Shown: piece after piece, positions 42,378-52,809 of the stretch | Layout: the number at the start of each line of letters is the position of its first letter | Position numbering within the stretch: the first letter of the stretch is position 1 | NCBI GenBank assembly: GCA_039029395.1 | Contig: JBCCGG010000033.1 | Coordinates: forward strand, 1-64,000 | DNA from: JBCCGG01 sp039029395 | GTDB taxonomy: Bacteria; Pseudomonadota; Alphaproteobacteria; Kiloniellales; JAKSDN01 | Direction of reading: 5' to 3' | Length of the DNA stretch: 64,000 nucleotides | Position numbers and translations under genes: made by a program | The notes under the pieces: generated by a model | Told to the model about the DNA's origin: nothing | Databases searched by the model: none | The model's input: the letters and a program-made list of their open reading frames with translations, nothing else

Positions 42378-44183
42378 TCACAGCCCGCGCGCCAGGGCCG
42401 CCTCCACGGCCAGGCTTTGGGCCTCGGCGGGCAACCCAATCGCGACCAGCGCGGCGACGCTGGCCGCGAGTGCCAGCGGATGGCCGTCGGCCGGCCCGGG
42501 ATCTCCCAAGGCCATGAGGGCGAGCAGCACGGTCTCGCCCCGGCGTCCGTCCTGGCTGGCATCCTGCAGCGCATGGATGACCGCCGCGTCGGGCGCGGTG
42601 GCGGTCTGCGCCGAGGGCAATGCCGCGAGCTCGCTCCACGGCAAGGGATCGATCTGCTGCAGCGCTTCGAGGCTGCCGCGCAGCAGGCTGAGGTCGTCGC
42701 GCGCCAGCTCGGTCGGCAGACCGCGGGCCGCTTGCCAGGTCGCCAGGTTGCCGGTGCGCGGCGCCATGGGATGGCCTGCCATAGCGGCATAGGGCCACAG
42801 CGCGGCGGCGGTCTGGGCCGCCTGCTGGTCCCGGCCAGCCTGTAGGCGTGCCACGGTGAACCAGCGATTGGCCTCCTCGAAGCGGCCGCGGGCATAGAGC
42901 GCCCGGCCGGCGGCCTCGGCGAACCAGCCGAGCTCGGGCACCGCCGGGATTGCCAGGAGATCAGGCTCGAGCACCGCCGCGGTCGCCACATAGCCGCCGT
43001 TCGCGAGCGCGCTGTCGAGCGCGACCCGCAGGATCTCGGCGCGCACCGCCGGCAAGGCCTGGCGCTGAGTCGACTGGTAGAGCAGCGCGCGGGCTTCCGG
43101 CCCCTCGAGGCCGGCCGCCACGGTCAAGGCGTTGTCCAGCTCGCCCGGATCGAAGGAAAAGCTTCGGTAGATCGCCGCCAGCTCGACCGGATCCAGATAG
43201 CCCAAGGTGACCGCCCGCTCGACGGCCAGGGTCCGGGTTCTCTGGTCAAGCTCGGGCGCGGTCACCAAGGCGCCGAGCAGGCTGGGCGCGACCGCCGCCA
43301 CCTGATCGCCGTCGACCTGGTCCAGGGCGCCGTCGCTAAAGGCAAAGCGCAGCACCGAGGGCGGACGGTTGCCGGCCAGCTCGAGCGGGGCGTCGCTGGC
43401 CCCCACCAGGGCGAGCAGCTCGGGATCGTCGGCGCCGCCCGATTCACGCAGCAGGTTGAGCGCAAACTGGGCCTGGTCTTCCTCGCCGGCCTGGAGGTGG
43501 CACGCGATCTGCGCTTTCTGCCAGAAGTCGGAGTCGCCAAAGCGAGTCAGGTTGTTGCGCACCTCCTGGCAGGCCTGCTCGGGCAGGCCGTCGAGCAGCA
43601 GCAGCTCGACCCGGCCCTGGGCGATCGCCGCGTCGTCGCTGCGCCGGGGCACGGCCTGAAGCAGCTGGGCCATGCCTTCGGTGTCGCCGAGCGCCCGTAA
43701 AGCCTCAAGCCGGGCGGCCAGAAAGGCGGTCGGCGAGGCGCCCGACGCCGGACCCGCCAGCTCGACGGGCGGCGCCGCGGCGGACAGCAGAAGGCGCCGG
43801 GCCAGCGCCCGCACGGCCGCCGACTCGCTTTCGGTCGGCAGACGCGCGAAGAGCCGCTCGATCAGCCCCCGCTCGCTGCCCTGCCACATCAGGCTGCCGA
43901 GCCCGCCGCTCAGATCGTCGATCGGGCCCAGTGCGTTGGGATCGAGCTCGGCCAGAGTGTCGATTTGGATGCCGCTGGGCGCGCTCGGGACTGGCTGCGC
44001 CGGCGCCGGCTGGACCGGTGGCAGCTCGCTGGGCAGCAGCTGGATCGGCGCGCCGAGCGGCACCGGTGCGCCGGCCTCGGGCTCGGCCGGCGCCTGCTGG
44101 GCCCAAGCCGGCGTGGCGGCGACCAATGCCCCGGCAATAAGCCAGCAAACAGACCGCATGGCGCTATTGAGGGAAGCGGTCAT
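42378..44183 (-). CDS. Large secreted alpha-helical-repeat protein of unknown function
   Basis: 601 residues, or 593 from the ATG at 44159. Signal peptide MRSVCWLIAGALVAATPAWA is followed by a Pro/Ala-rich linker (about 28-75). The remainder is alanine/leucine-rich and looks like stacked helical pairs (TPR-like), with no catalytic motif recognised. It is between the 46-aa membrane protein and xerD, and this group is adjacent to aroK/aroB. If the first ATG is used it overlaps the small gene by 20 bp, and an AGAAGGTG stretch lies ahead of that ATG. A scaffold or envelope role is possible but unproven. Confidence 0.75.
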   Translation of the reverse strand: MTASLNSAMRSVCWLIAGALVAATPAWAQQAPAEPEAGAPVPLGAPIQLLPSELPPVQPAPAQPVPSAPSGIQIDTLAELDPNALGPIDDLSGGLGSLMWQGSERGLIERLFARLPTESESAAVRALARRLLLSAAAPPVELAGPASGASPTAFLAARLEALRALGDTEGMAQLLQAVPRRSDDAAIAQGRVELLLLDGLPEQACQEVRNNLTRFGDSDFWQKAQIACHLQAGEEDQAQFALNLLRESGGADDPELLALVGASDAPLELAGNRPPSVLRFAFSDGALDQVDGDQVAAVAPSLLGALVTAPELDQRTRTLAVERAVTLGYLDPVELAAIYRSFSFDPGELDNALTVAAGLEGPEARALLYQSTQRQALPAVRAEILRVALDSALANGGYVATAAVLEPDLLAIPAVPELGWFAEAAGRALYARGRFEEANRWFTVARLQAGRDQQAAQTAAALWPYAAMAGHPMAPRTGNLATWQAARGLPTELARDDLSLLRGSLEALQQIDPLPWSELAALPSAQTATAPDAAVIHALQDASQDGRRGETVLLALMALGDPGPADGHPLALAASVAALVAIGLPAEAQSLAVEAALARGL

Positions 44184-44304
44184 CGGGCAGCACCTTCTCG
44201 ACCTGAACGGTCGGAGGCGGGATCTCCCAAGTCACGATGAACAGCCCGCCCGCGCCCAACAACAGGACGACGAGCAGGAGAAGCAGCAGAGTTGTCTTGC
44301 GCAT
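44164..44304 (-). CDS. 46-residue single-helix membrane protein
   Basis: ATG at 44304 to TAG at 44164. The protein starts MRKTTLLLLLLVVLLLGAGG, continues FIVTWEIPPPTV and ends EKVLPDDRFPQ: an N-terminal hydrophobic helix, then a short proline-bearing periplasmic tail. The ATG follows AGGAG at correct spacing. Its end overlaps the ATG (44183) of the next gene by 20 bp, so the two are likely coupled. I recall similar very short proteins beside xerD/aroK in other alphaproteobacteria, but could not check. Function unknown. Confidence 0.7.
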   Translation of the reverse strand: MRKTTLLLLLLVVLLLGAGGLFIVTWEIPPPTVQVEKVLPDDRFPQ

Positions 44305-44501
44305 GAGCTCCTAACACGCGATAGGGAAAGCGAAATGAGACGGCGCTCCGTGGAACCTTACCTATGGACACAAGCTTGCATCCGACCGGCCAGGTTATGC
44401 TAGATTCGGACTTTGGCGACTCTGCGGCAGTCTATCCCCGCGCGGATGGCCTGGCAATGATCGCCCGCAGCTTTAGAGCGCCGTACGAGGGGCGCCGTTA
44501 G

Positions 44502-45053
44502 ATGCCTGAAAGCGAAGCACGTTCGATTGTCCTGGTCGGCCTCATGGGGGCCGGAAAGACCTGTATCGGGCGCCGCCTGGCCCATCGCTTGGAGCTGCCC
44601 TTCGTCGACGCTGACGCGGAGATTGAGGCGGCCGCCGGCTGCACCATCGAGGAGATCTTTGCCCGCCACGGCGAGGCCGAGTTCCGGGCCGGCGAGCGAA
44701 GGGTCATGGCGCGCCTGCTGGAGGGCCCGCGCCAGGTCATCGCGACCGGGGGCGGCACCTTCATGGACCCGCGCACCCGGGCCGCGATCCGCGCGGCCGC
44801 GCTCTCGGTCTGGCTGCGCGCCGATCTGGAGCTTCTGCTCAGGCGCACCTCCCGGCGCAACAACCGCCCGCTGCTCAAGCGCGGCGATCCGCGAACCATC
44901 CTGAGCGACCTGATCGAGCTGCGCTATCCGGTCTATGCCGAAGCCGACGTGGTGGTCGACAGCCGGGACGGCCCGCCCGAGGCGACCGTCGACCGGGTGC
45001 TCCAGGCGATCGAGGTCCATGACGGCGCGGCACCGCTAGAGGCTTCGGCATGA
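44502..45053 (+). CDS. aroK: Shikimate kinase
   Basis: 183 residues. P-loop LVGLMGAGKTCIGRRLA, shikimate-binding Asp in FVDADAEIE, the RxxE region FRAGERRVMARLL and GGGTFMDPRTRA are typical. It phosphorylates shikimate in the aromatic amino acid pathway. The stop overlaps the aroB start by 4 bp, the usual coupled pair. The 197-bp gap upstream separates it from the divergent small-membrane-protein gene and must contain both promoters. Confidence 0.95.
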   Translation: MPESEARSIVLVGLMGAGKTCIGRRLAHRLELPFVDADAEIEAAAGCTIEEIFARHGEAEFRAGERRVMARLLEGPRQVIATGGGTFMDPRTRAAIRAAALSVWLRADLELLLRRTSRRNNRPLLKRGDPRTILSDLIELRYPVYAEADVVVDSRDGPPEATVDRVLQAIEVHDGAAPLEASA

Positions 45054-46165
45054 ACACCATCGAGCGCCTGCCGGTGAGCTTGGGCGAGCGCAGCTACGAG
45101 ATACTGGTCGGCGGCGGGCTGATCGCCGAGGCCGGCCTTCACCTGCGGCCTCTGATGAAGGGCGAGCGGGCGATCATCGTGACCGACCGCACGGTCGCCG
45201 AGCTGCATCTGGCGGCCTTGGAGCGCGCGCTTTCCGACCACGCAATCGACCATCAGGCCTTCGTGCTGCCGGCCGGCGAGGAGACCAAGAGCTTCGATCA
45301 CCTGGAGCGGCTGATCGATCAGCTTCTGGAGGCCAAGGTGGAGCGGCGGACCACCTTGATCGCGCTGGGCGGCGGGGTGATAGGCGACCTGATCGGTTTT
45401 ACCGCTTCGATCGTGCTGCGCGGCATCGACTTCGTGCAGATCCCGACCACCCTGCTGGCCCAGGTCGATAGCTCGGTCGGCGGCAAAACCGGGATCAACA
45501 CGCCCTGGGGCAAGAACCTGGTCGGAACCTTCTATCAGCCCCGACTGGTGCTGGCCGACACCGGGGCGCTTTCAACCCTGCCCCGGCGCGCGCTTCTGGC
45601 CGGCTATGCCGAGGTTGTCAAGTACGGGCTGATCCAAGACCCGGCCTTCTTCACCTGGCTCGAGGGCCACGGGCCGTCGGTAATCGAGGGCGACCGCGCC
45701 GCCCGGCGCCACGCGGTGGTGACCAGCTGCGCGGTCAAGGCCGAGGTGGTCGCCGACGACGAGCGCGAGGCGGGCCGGCGGGCCCTGCTCAACCTGGGTC
45801 ACACCTTCGGCCACGCCCTGGAGGCCGAGGTCGGCTACGGCGACGAGCTGCTGCACGGCGAGGCGGTTGCGATCGGTATGGTCATGGCCTTCGATCTCTC
45901 GGCGCAGCTCGGCCTCTGCCCACCCGAGGACGCGGCGCGCGTGCGCCACCATCTGGCCGCGATCGGTCTGCCGACCGGCCTGGAGTCCCTGGGCGCGCGG
46001 TCTTGGTGCATCGAGTCACTGCTCGACCACATGACCCGGGACAAGAAGGTCGAGGCCGGGCGCATCACCTTCGTCCTGGCGCGCGGTATCGGCAAAGCCT
46101 TCTTGACCAATGAGGTCGCGCTGGCCGAGGTCGAGGCGCTCTTGAGCAGCGCGGCGGCGGCCTAA
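45050..46165 (+). CDS. aroB: 3-dehydroquinate synthase
   Basis: 371 residues. NAD-binding GGGVIGDLIGFTASIVLRG, substrate residues in PTTLLAQVDSSVGGKTGIN, zinc ligands in the Glu of LLAGYAEVVKYGL and the His of LNLGHTFGHALE and LLHGEAVAIGM are visible. It converts DAHP to 3-dehydroquinate, second step of the shikimate pathway. It is coupled to aroK by an ATGA overlap and is followed at 25 bp by a CorC-like gene. Confidence 0.96.
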   Translation: MNTIERLPVSLGERSYEILVGGGLIAEAGLHLRPLMKGERAIIVTDRTVAELHLAALERALSDHAIDHQAFVLPAGEETKSFDHLERLIDQLLEAKVERRTTLIALGGGVIGDLIGFTASIVLRGIDFVQIPTTLLAQVDSSVGGKTGINTPWGKNLVGTFYQPRLVLADTGALSTLPRRALLAGYAEVVKYGLIQDPAFFTWLEGHGPSVIEGDRAARRHAVVTSCAVKAEVVADDEREAGRRALLNLGHTFGHALEAEVGYGDELLHGEAVAIGMVMAFDLSAQLGLCPPEDAARVRHHLAAIGLPTGLESLGARSWCIESLLDHMTRDKKVEAGRITFVLARGIGKAFLTNEVALAEVEALLSSAAAA

Positions 46166-46190
46166 CTCCTCCCCCAACCACACCAGTTCA

Positions 46191-47516
46191 ATGGAACCAA
46201 CTCTCCTCTTCACCCTCGGCGCGATCGTCGTCCTCTTGCTGTTCTCGGCCTTCTTTTCGGGATCCGAGACCTCGCTGACCGCGGTCTCCCGCCCACGCAT
46301 GCACACCCTGGAGCAGCAGGGCGACCACCGGGCCAAGTTGGTCAACCAGCTGTTCGCCCGCAAGGAGCGCCTGATCGGCGCGATCCTGCTCGGCAACAAC
46401 CTGGTCAACATCATGGCCTCGGCCCTGGCGACCAGCGTCCTGATCGGCTTCTTCGGCGAGGCCGGGGTCGCCTATGCGACAATCGCCATGACCCTCCTGG
46501 TGCTGATCTTCGCCGAGGTGCTGCCCAAAACCTACGCGATCCACAACGCCGACCGCATGGCGCTGGTGGTCGCGCCGGTGATGAAGCCGGTCGTCAGCCT
46601 GTTCTCGCCGGTCACCCGCGCCGTCGAGATGATCGTGCGCGCGACCCTCAGGCTGTTCGGCATCACGACCCTGGGCGGTCTCAGCGACGAGCAGAGCGAA
46701 GAAGAATTGCGCGGCGTGATCGACCTGCACGAGGGCAAGAGCGAGGAGATCCAGCACGAGCGCCAAATGCTGCGCTCGATCCTGGACCTGGCCGACGTCT
46801 GGGTCGAGGAAATCATGACCCACCGTTCCAGCGTGGTGACGATCAATGCCGACAACCCGCCGGAGAAGATCGTCGAGGAAATGCTGGCCAGCCCCTACAC
46901 GCGCTTTCCCCTGTGGCGAGAGAACAGCGACAACATCATCGGCGTGCTGCACGCCAAGGCGCTGTTGCGCGCGGTTCAGGCCTCGGGTGGACGGCTCGAC
47001 AAGCTCGACGTGACGGCGATTGCAACCGAGCCCTGGTTCATCCCGGAGACCACCGATTTGCTGTCCCAGCTCCAGGAGTTCCGCGAGCGCCACAAGCACT
47101 TCGCCATCGTGGTCGACGAGTACGGCGAGCTGCTCGGCATCGTCACCCTGGAGGATATCCTTGAGGAAATCGTCGGCGAGATCGAGGACGAGCACGACGT
47201 CGAGGTCGAGGGCGTCACCTGGCTGGCCGACGGCTCCTGCGTGGTCGACGGCAGCGTCACCCTGCGCGACATCAACCGCATGTTCGAGTGGCGCCTGCCC
47301 GACGACGAGGCCTCGACCCTGGCCGGCCTGATCCTCTATGAGGCGCGGCGCATTCCCGAAGTCGGCCAGGTCTTCGTGTTCCACGGCTTCCGCTTCGAGA
47401 TCATCGAGCGTCAGCGCAATCAAATCACTTCGATCAAGGTGACGCCGCTGGAAGAGAGCGACAAGATCGCACCGCCGCCTCCGGCGGCAAAGCAGGACAG
47501 CGAAAGCGAAGCTTAG
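46191..47516 (+). CDS. HlyC/CorC (CNNM)-family transporter, DUF21 + CBS pair + CorC domain
   Basis: 441 residues. N-terminal DUF21 domain with about four membrane segments (FFSGSETSLTAVSRPRMHTL marks the first loop). Two CBS domains (about residues 205-330) include MTHRSSVVTINADNPPEKIV and FAIVVDEYGELLGIVTLEDI. A C-terminal CorC/HlyC domain has VDGSVTLRDINRMFEW. Such proteins affect Mg/Co homeostasis, though substrate assignments vary. It ends overlapping the convergent divL gene by 4 bp. Confidence 0.92.
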   Translation: MEPTLLFTLGAIVVLLLFSAFFSGSETSLTAVSRPRMHTLEQQGDHRAKLVNQLFARKERLIGAILLGNNLVNIMASALATSVLIGFFGEAGVAYATIAMTLLVLIFAEVLPKTYAIHNADRMALVVAPVMKPVVSLFSPVTRAVEMIVRATLRLFGITTLGGLSDEQSEEELRGVIDLHEGKSEEIQHERQMLRSILDLADVWVEEIMTHRSSVVTINADNPPEKIVEEMLASPYTRFPLWRENSDNIIGVLHAKALLRAVQASGGRLDKLDVTAIATEPWFIPETTDLLSQLQEFRERHKHFAIVVDEYGELLGIVTLEDILEEIVGEIEDEHDVEVEGVTWLADGSCVVDGSVTLRDINRMFEWRLPDDEASTLAGLILYEARRIPEVGQVFVFHGFRFEIIERQRNQITSIKVTPLEESDKIAPPPPAAKQDSESEA

Positions 47517-49924
47517 GCTTGGGCCGCGGCTTCGTCCGGCGGCGGCAGCTCTTGGTGCTCGATCGTTTCCGCCGGCGCCTCAAGCTCGCCCTCGGGCGGG
47601 CGCTTGGGCAGGTAACAGATCACGCTGGTGCCGCTGTTCGGGGTCGAGCGCAGCTCGATCCGGCCGTGGTGCAGCTCGATCAGGCTCTTGACCAGCGAGA
47701 GGCCGAGGCCGGCGCCCGCCTGGCGGCCCTGGCCGCTGCCCCGTTCGAACTTGTCGAACACCTTGGAGTGCTGCTCGGGCGGGATGCCGATGCCGGTGTC
47801 GGCGACCGCCAGAAGCACGTCGTCCTCCTGCTGCTCGACCGAGACCGTGACCCGGCCACCGCTGGGGGTGAACTTGAGCGAGTTGGACAGCAGGTTGAAT
47901 AGCGCCTGCTTGAGGCGACGTTCGTCGGCGACCAGTGGCGGGATCTCGTCGGGGCAGTGGATTTCCAGCTCGACGCCACGGCTGCGCGCCCGCTCGTGGC
48001 TGAGCGTGTGGATGGTCTCGAGCAGTGCCGTCAGATCAACCGGCGCAAGGTCGAGCTGCAGATAGCCAGCCTCGATAGTCGCCAGGTCGAGAATGTCGTT
48101 GATCAGGGTAAGCAGGCGCTGGGACGATTCGACGATCGCCCGGGCATACTCCAGTTGGCGCTCGTTGAGCTCGCCGAAGTACTTGTGCTCGAGGATCTCG
48201 GCAAAGCCGACGATGGCATTGAGCGGCGTACGCAGCTCGTAGGAGATATTGGCCAGGAACTCGGACTTCAGCCGGTCGGTGGTCTCGAGCGCCTCGGTGC
48301 GCTCGCGCAGGGCCCGCTCGACCCGGATCGAATCTGTCACGTCCAGATAGGTGAACAGCGAGGCACCGTCCGGCAGGGGCACCTGGGCCCAATCGACGAC
48401 CGACTGGTCGGCCCGCTCCAAACGCCCGTTGTTGGCCGAGGGCTCGGTGCTCTGGACCACCATGTTCTCCATCAGGCGCGGCCACTCCTCGTCGGAGACT
48501 CCGAAGAAGCGCCGGGTCAGGAGCACCACGTCGCGGGCATGGGGCTCGGCTTGCAGCAGCTCACCGGGCAGGCGCCAGATCCGCGCGAAGGCGGCGTTGT
48601 GCAGCTTGAGCCGGCCATCGGCGCCGTAAACCGCGACACCCTCGTATAGATTGTTGAGGGTTTCCCGCTGGACCGCGATCAGGGTGTTGTAGGAGCTCTC
48701 CAGGGCCAGGCGGTCGGTCACGTCCTCGAAGGTGAACAGCACGCCACCGAAAGGATGGGGCGCCACGGTCATGCGCAATGTGGTGCCGTCGGGCAGGTGC
48801 TGCAGCTCCTCCATGGGCGCGATCAAGGTGCTGTAGAGCTTCTGGCGCTCGCGCTTATAGGCCGGGAAATCGGACTGTTCGGGCAGGCGCCGGCGCTCGC
48901 GCTGCAGCTCGAGCACGTCGCTCAGATGGGGCTCGCCGGTCAGGCGGTCCTCGTCCAGGCCCCAGAGGCGCGCATAGGCGCTGTTGAAGAACTTGAGGTG
49001 CAGATCCGAGCCGTAGATCGCGATCGCCGTCGCCAGGTTCTCCAGCACCTCCGCATGGGCGCTGGCGTGGCGGGTCAGTTGGTCCTTCAAATCCGCCTGC
49101 GCCGTCAGGTCGAGCGCCCAACCGGCCGAGCCGCCAGGAATGACCTGCTCGGCCAGCTCAAGTAGGCGCCGTTCGCCGGACACCACAACGTGATGGCTCT
49201 CGCGCTCGGTCGCGCCGGACTGTTGGGCGCGGCGCGCCATGGCCCGGCTGACCTCGGTCATCTTCTGTCCGGCCAGTTCCGTGCCCTTGGCAAGCACCTC
49301 CTCGCGGGTCCGGTCGACCGCCTGGGCATAGGCCAGATTGCAGTAAACCAGATCGAGGTTGGTGTCGCGCCGCCAGAGCGGCAAAGGCACCTGATCGAGC
49401 AGCGCGGCGGTTGCGTCTCGCTCGGCTTGGGCGGCGGCAAGCGCCTGGGTCTGCTCCGTCGAGTCGGAGAACCACAGGAGCGCGGTGGAAATCCCGCCGG
49501 TTGCCGCCCGGGCCCGGGTACCGATGACTTCGAACATGTGGCTTTGGTCCCGGCGCGCGACGGTCATGTGGAAGTGGGTGCCATCCTCCACCAGCCCCGT
49601 GGCGGCCTGCTGCAGCGCCTCGGCGTCGGTCTTCTCCAGACGCTCCAGCAGGGCGTCGAAATCGACCGTGCCGGCTTCCAGATCGAGCATGCGGCTAAGC
49701 TCGGCCGAACAGCGCGCGGCGCCGTCCAGATGGGCAAAGGCGTAGCAGCCGACCGGCGCCGCGGCCAGGCAGGCCTCGGCCGCCGCCGCCCGGATCTCGG
49801 CCTTGTTGGCGCGCCTTTGAGTCAGCACCAGGCGGCGCCAGACCAAGAGACCAAGCAAGGCCGCCATGACCAGAACGGACAGGCTGGCAACCACCGTCAA
49901 GATGTAGCCGGAAACCCCGATCAC
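47513..49924 (-). CDS. divL: DivL-like PAS sensor kinase with Tyr at the phospho-acceptor site
   Basis: 803 residues from a GTG at 49924 behind AGGGGCG (an upstream in-frame start at 49960 is possible). A transmembrane helix (about residues 7-28) precedes several PAS domains, e.g. GSDLHLKFFNSAYARLWGL and ADGRLKLHNAAFARIWRLP. The HisKA motif reads FLANISYELRTPLNAIVGF: the usual phospho-His is Tyr562. ATP-binding boxes NLLSNSLKFTP, DTGIGIP and GAGLGLSLVKSL are intact. Tyr here is the hallmark of Caulobacter DivL, which with DivK and CckA controls CtrA phosphorylation. Adjacent ahcY is a frequent alphaproteobacterial arrangement. Confidence 0.87.
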   Translation of the reverse strand: MIGVSGYILTVVASLSVLVMAALLGLLVWRRLVLTQRRANKAEIRAAAAEACLAAAPVGCYAFAHLDGAARCSAELSRMLDLEAGTVDFDALLERLEKTDAEALQQAATGLVEDGTHFHMTVARRDQSHMFEVIGTRARAATGGISTALLWFSDSTEQTQALAAAQAERDATAALLDQVPLPLWRRDTNLDLVYCNLAYAQAVDRTREEVLAKGTELAGQKMTEVSRAMARRAQQSGATERESHHVVVSGERRLLELAEQVIPGGSAGWALDLTAQADLKDQLTRHASAHAEVLENLATAIAIYGSDLHLKFFNSAYARLWGLDEDRLTGEPHLSDVLELQRERRRLPEQSDFPAYKRERQKLYSTLIAPMEELQHLPDGTTLRMTVAPHPFGGVLFTFEDVTDRLALESSYNTLIAVQRETLNNLYEGVAVYGADGRLKLHNAAFARIWRLPGELLQAEPHARDVVLLTRRFFGVSDEEWPRLMENMVVQSTEPSANNGRLERADQSVVDWAQVPLPDGASLFTYLDVTDSIRVERALRERTEALETTDRLKSEFLANISYELRTPLNAIVGFAEILEHKYFGELNERQLEYARAIVESSQRLLTLINDILDLATIEAGYLQLDLAPVDLTALLETIHTLSHERARSRGVELEIHCPDEIPPLVADERRLKQALFNLLSNSLKFTPSGGRVTVSVEQQEDDVLLAVADTGIGIPPEQHSKVFDKFERGSGQGRQAGAGLGLSLVKSLIELHHGRIELRSTPNSGTSVICYLPKRPPEGELEAPAETIEHQELPPPDEAAAQA

Positions 49925-50089
49925 GACTTCGCCCCTATGTCGCGCGAGGGCCAGGAGCAAGACGCGATTCGGTGCCGCGATGCCCGCGCAGCAGCCACGA
50001 CGAAGCGCTTCCTTCCTTTGCGTCCTCAGATTCGCGATCTTAGGACAAAGGGCCAGGAAGACACAAGACTTAGTAGCCGAAAATCGTCG

Positions 50090-50109
50090 AACCCCATTAA
50101 GTTGGGGTT
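50090..50109 (-). terminator. Stem-loop downstream of ahcY
   Basis: AACCCCA (50090-50096), loop TTAAGT, TGGGGTT (50103-50109), 22 bp past the ahcY stop on the minus strand. The trailing U tract is only CGACGATTTT, so termination strength is uncertain. Confidence 0.45.
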
Positions 50110-50130
50110 TGAGCGAGAACTTTTCGGGAA

Positions 50131-51441
<1,311 letters not shown>

Positions 51442-51559
51442 GTCCTCATGTCCTCGGCGTGCTGAAGATTAAGAGCGCCCGTGTAGCAGCCGCGCTACAG
51501 GTCGGCAAGCCCGGGCGAAACGCGGTTGTATAGAGGACAAGGGTTAAATCTTTCGTGCT

Positions 51560-52255
51560 ATGATCGCGCTCGCAATGCCCTGGCTTATCCTTCTCCTCCT
51601 GGTCGTGGCCGTGGTCTTCGGGCCAAGCCTTTGGGCCAAATGGGTGCTCAAGCACCACGCCCAGGACCGGCCGGACTTTCCGGGCACCGGCGGCGAGCTG
51701 GCGCGCCACCTGTTGGACGAGGCCGGGCTGCCCGAGGTGCCGGTCGAGGCGACCGACGGCGGCGACCATTACGATCCAGAGAACAAGGTGGTGCGCCTGT
51801 CCCGGGACAACCTGGACGGCCGTTCGCTGACCGCGGTCGCGGTCGCCGCCCACGAGGTCGGCCACGCGCTCCAGGACAAGGAGCACTATCTGCCGCTCAA
51901 GACCCGCACCCGGCTGGTCAAGTCCTTGGGCGGCATCCAGAAGCTCGGCTCGATCATCCTGTTCGGCACCTTCGCCTTGGGCGCGGTCTCCCGTTCGCCG
52001 GTGGTCGCCCTCTTGGGGCTCGGCGCCGGCATCGCGACCATGGCAAGCGCCGTGGTGGTCCACCTGGCGACCCTGCCGGTCGAGTTCGACGCCTCCTTCA
52101 AGCGCGCCCTGCCGATCCTGGAGCGCGGCGGCTATCTGCCCAAGCGCGACCTGCCGGCGGCCCGCAGCATCCTGCGCGCCTGTGCGCTGACCTATGTCGC
52201 CGCCTCGCTCGCCAGCCTACTCAACCTCTGGCGCTGGATCCGCTATCTGCGGTGA
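51560..52255 (+). CDS. Membrane zinc metallopeptidase (YugP-like, Zn_peptidase_2)
   Basis: 231 residues. N-terminal hydrophobic helix (1-20), then VAVAAHEVGHALQDKEHYLP with the HExxH zinc motif. PVEFDASFKRALPIL later in the sequence, with Glu/Asp near VEFDASxxA, is characteristic of the YugP family. Two or three more membrane segments occupy residues 130-175. Probably an inner-membrane protease of unknown substrate. Divergent from ahcY with 118 bp between. Confidence 0.88.
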   Translation: MIALAMPWLILLLLVVAVVFGPSLWAKWVLKHHAQDRPDFPGTGGELARHLLDEAGLPEVPVEATDGGDHYDPENKVVRLSRDNLDGRSLTAVAVAAHEVGHALQDKEHYLPLKTRTRLVKSLGGIQKLGSIILFGTFALGAVSRSPVVALLGLGAGIATMASAVVVHLATLPVEFDASFKRALPILERGGYLPKRDLPAARSILRACALTYVAASLASLLNLWRWIRYLR

Positions 52256-52338
52256 GAGCGGGCGGCCTCAATTCCGACCAACGCTTGCCTCATAATAGTT
52301 CCAACCTGTGTGACGATCATGGATTGCGATGAGAGACC

Positions 52339-52809
52339 GTGACGGTGTTCGGCACCCTGACCCACAAGGCTTGTCCAACCTATGCGCTCGTTGCAATCGG
52401 CATCGCCTACGGGACCGGCCTATACCTCGCATTCACCCAAACCGGACGCTGGGCAGACGTCCCTTTGCCGCCTCTGTCCTGGCTCGTCCGAATGCTCCTT
52501 TGGATCAATGCACCCTACGTCGCCTTCGTCGCGCTGACGCTCATCCTTGAGCTCAAGATCCGCCACCCCAGTCTTCGCGTCTGGTATCTGATCTCGGTGG
52601 GAACGCTCCTGGTGATCACGATCTCGACGAGCTCGCCAATGCTGGCGACTGTCCTGGCCGAGATCGGGCTCGACTCGGCGAGGCACCTGGGCCAAGGCAA
52701 GATTTTGGTTGGCATCGCGCCGTTCTACCAATTCGTTACTCTTGGGCTACTTGCTGCCGGTGGCGCGGGCTTCGCTGTTTTCAAACGCGGTGTGAAGCAG
52801 AATGACTAG
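52339..52809 (+). CDS. Four-helix membrane protein, unknown
   Basis: 156 residues from GTG at 52339 (a second GTG lies two codons later). Hydrophobic segments at about 14-34, 50-70, 80-100 and 130-150 indicate an integral inner-membrane protein with short loops. No domain recognised. It follows the metallopeptidase by 83 bp on the same strand, and its end overlaps the convergent ASCH gene by 4 bp. Its composition looks slightly lower in GC than its neighbours. Confidence 0.65.
   Translation: MTVFGTLTHKACPTYALVAIGIAYGTGLYLAFTQTGRWADVPLPPLSWLVRMLLWINAPYVAFVALTLILELKIRHPSLRVWYLISVGTLLVITISTSSPMLATVLAEIGLDSARHLGQGKILVGIAPFYQFVTLGLLAAGGAGFAVFKRGVKQND

Noticed and set aside
42368..42991. Upstream extension of xerD
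   Set aside because: Proline/arginine-rich shadow of the secreted-protein gene; the remaining 308 residues are a complete XerD.
44395..44425. Sigma-70 promoter for aroK (TTGCAT and TATGCT/TAGATT)
   Set aside because: Candidate hexamers occur but spacing is 14 or 19 bp, so I did not list it as a feature.
51442..51559. SAH or SAM riboswitch ahead of ahcY
   Set aside because: Only one short hairpin (GTAGC/GCTAC) is present; I could not find the conserved pseudoknot core of known SAH or SAM aptamers.
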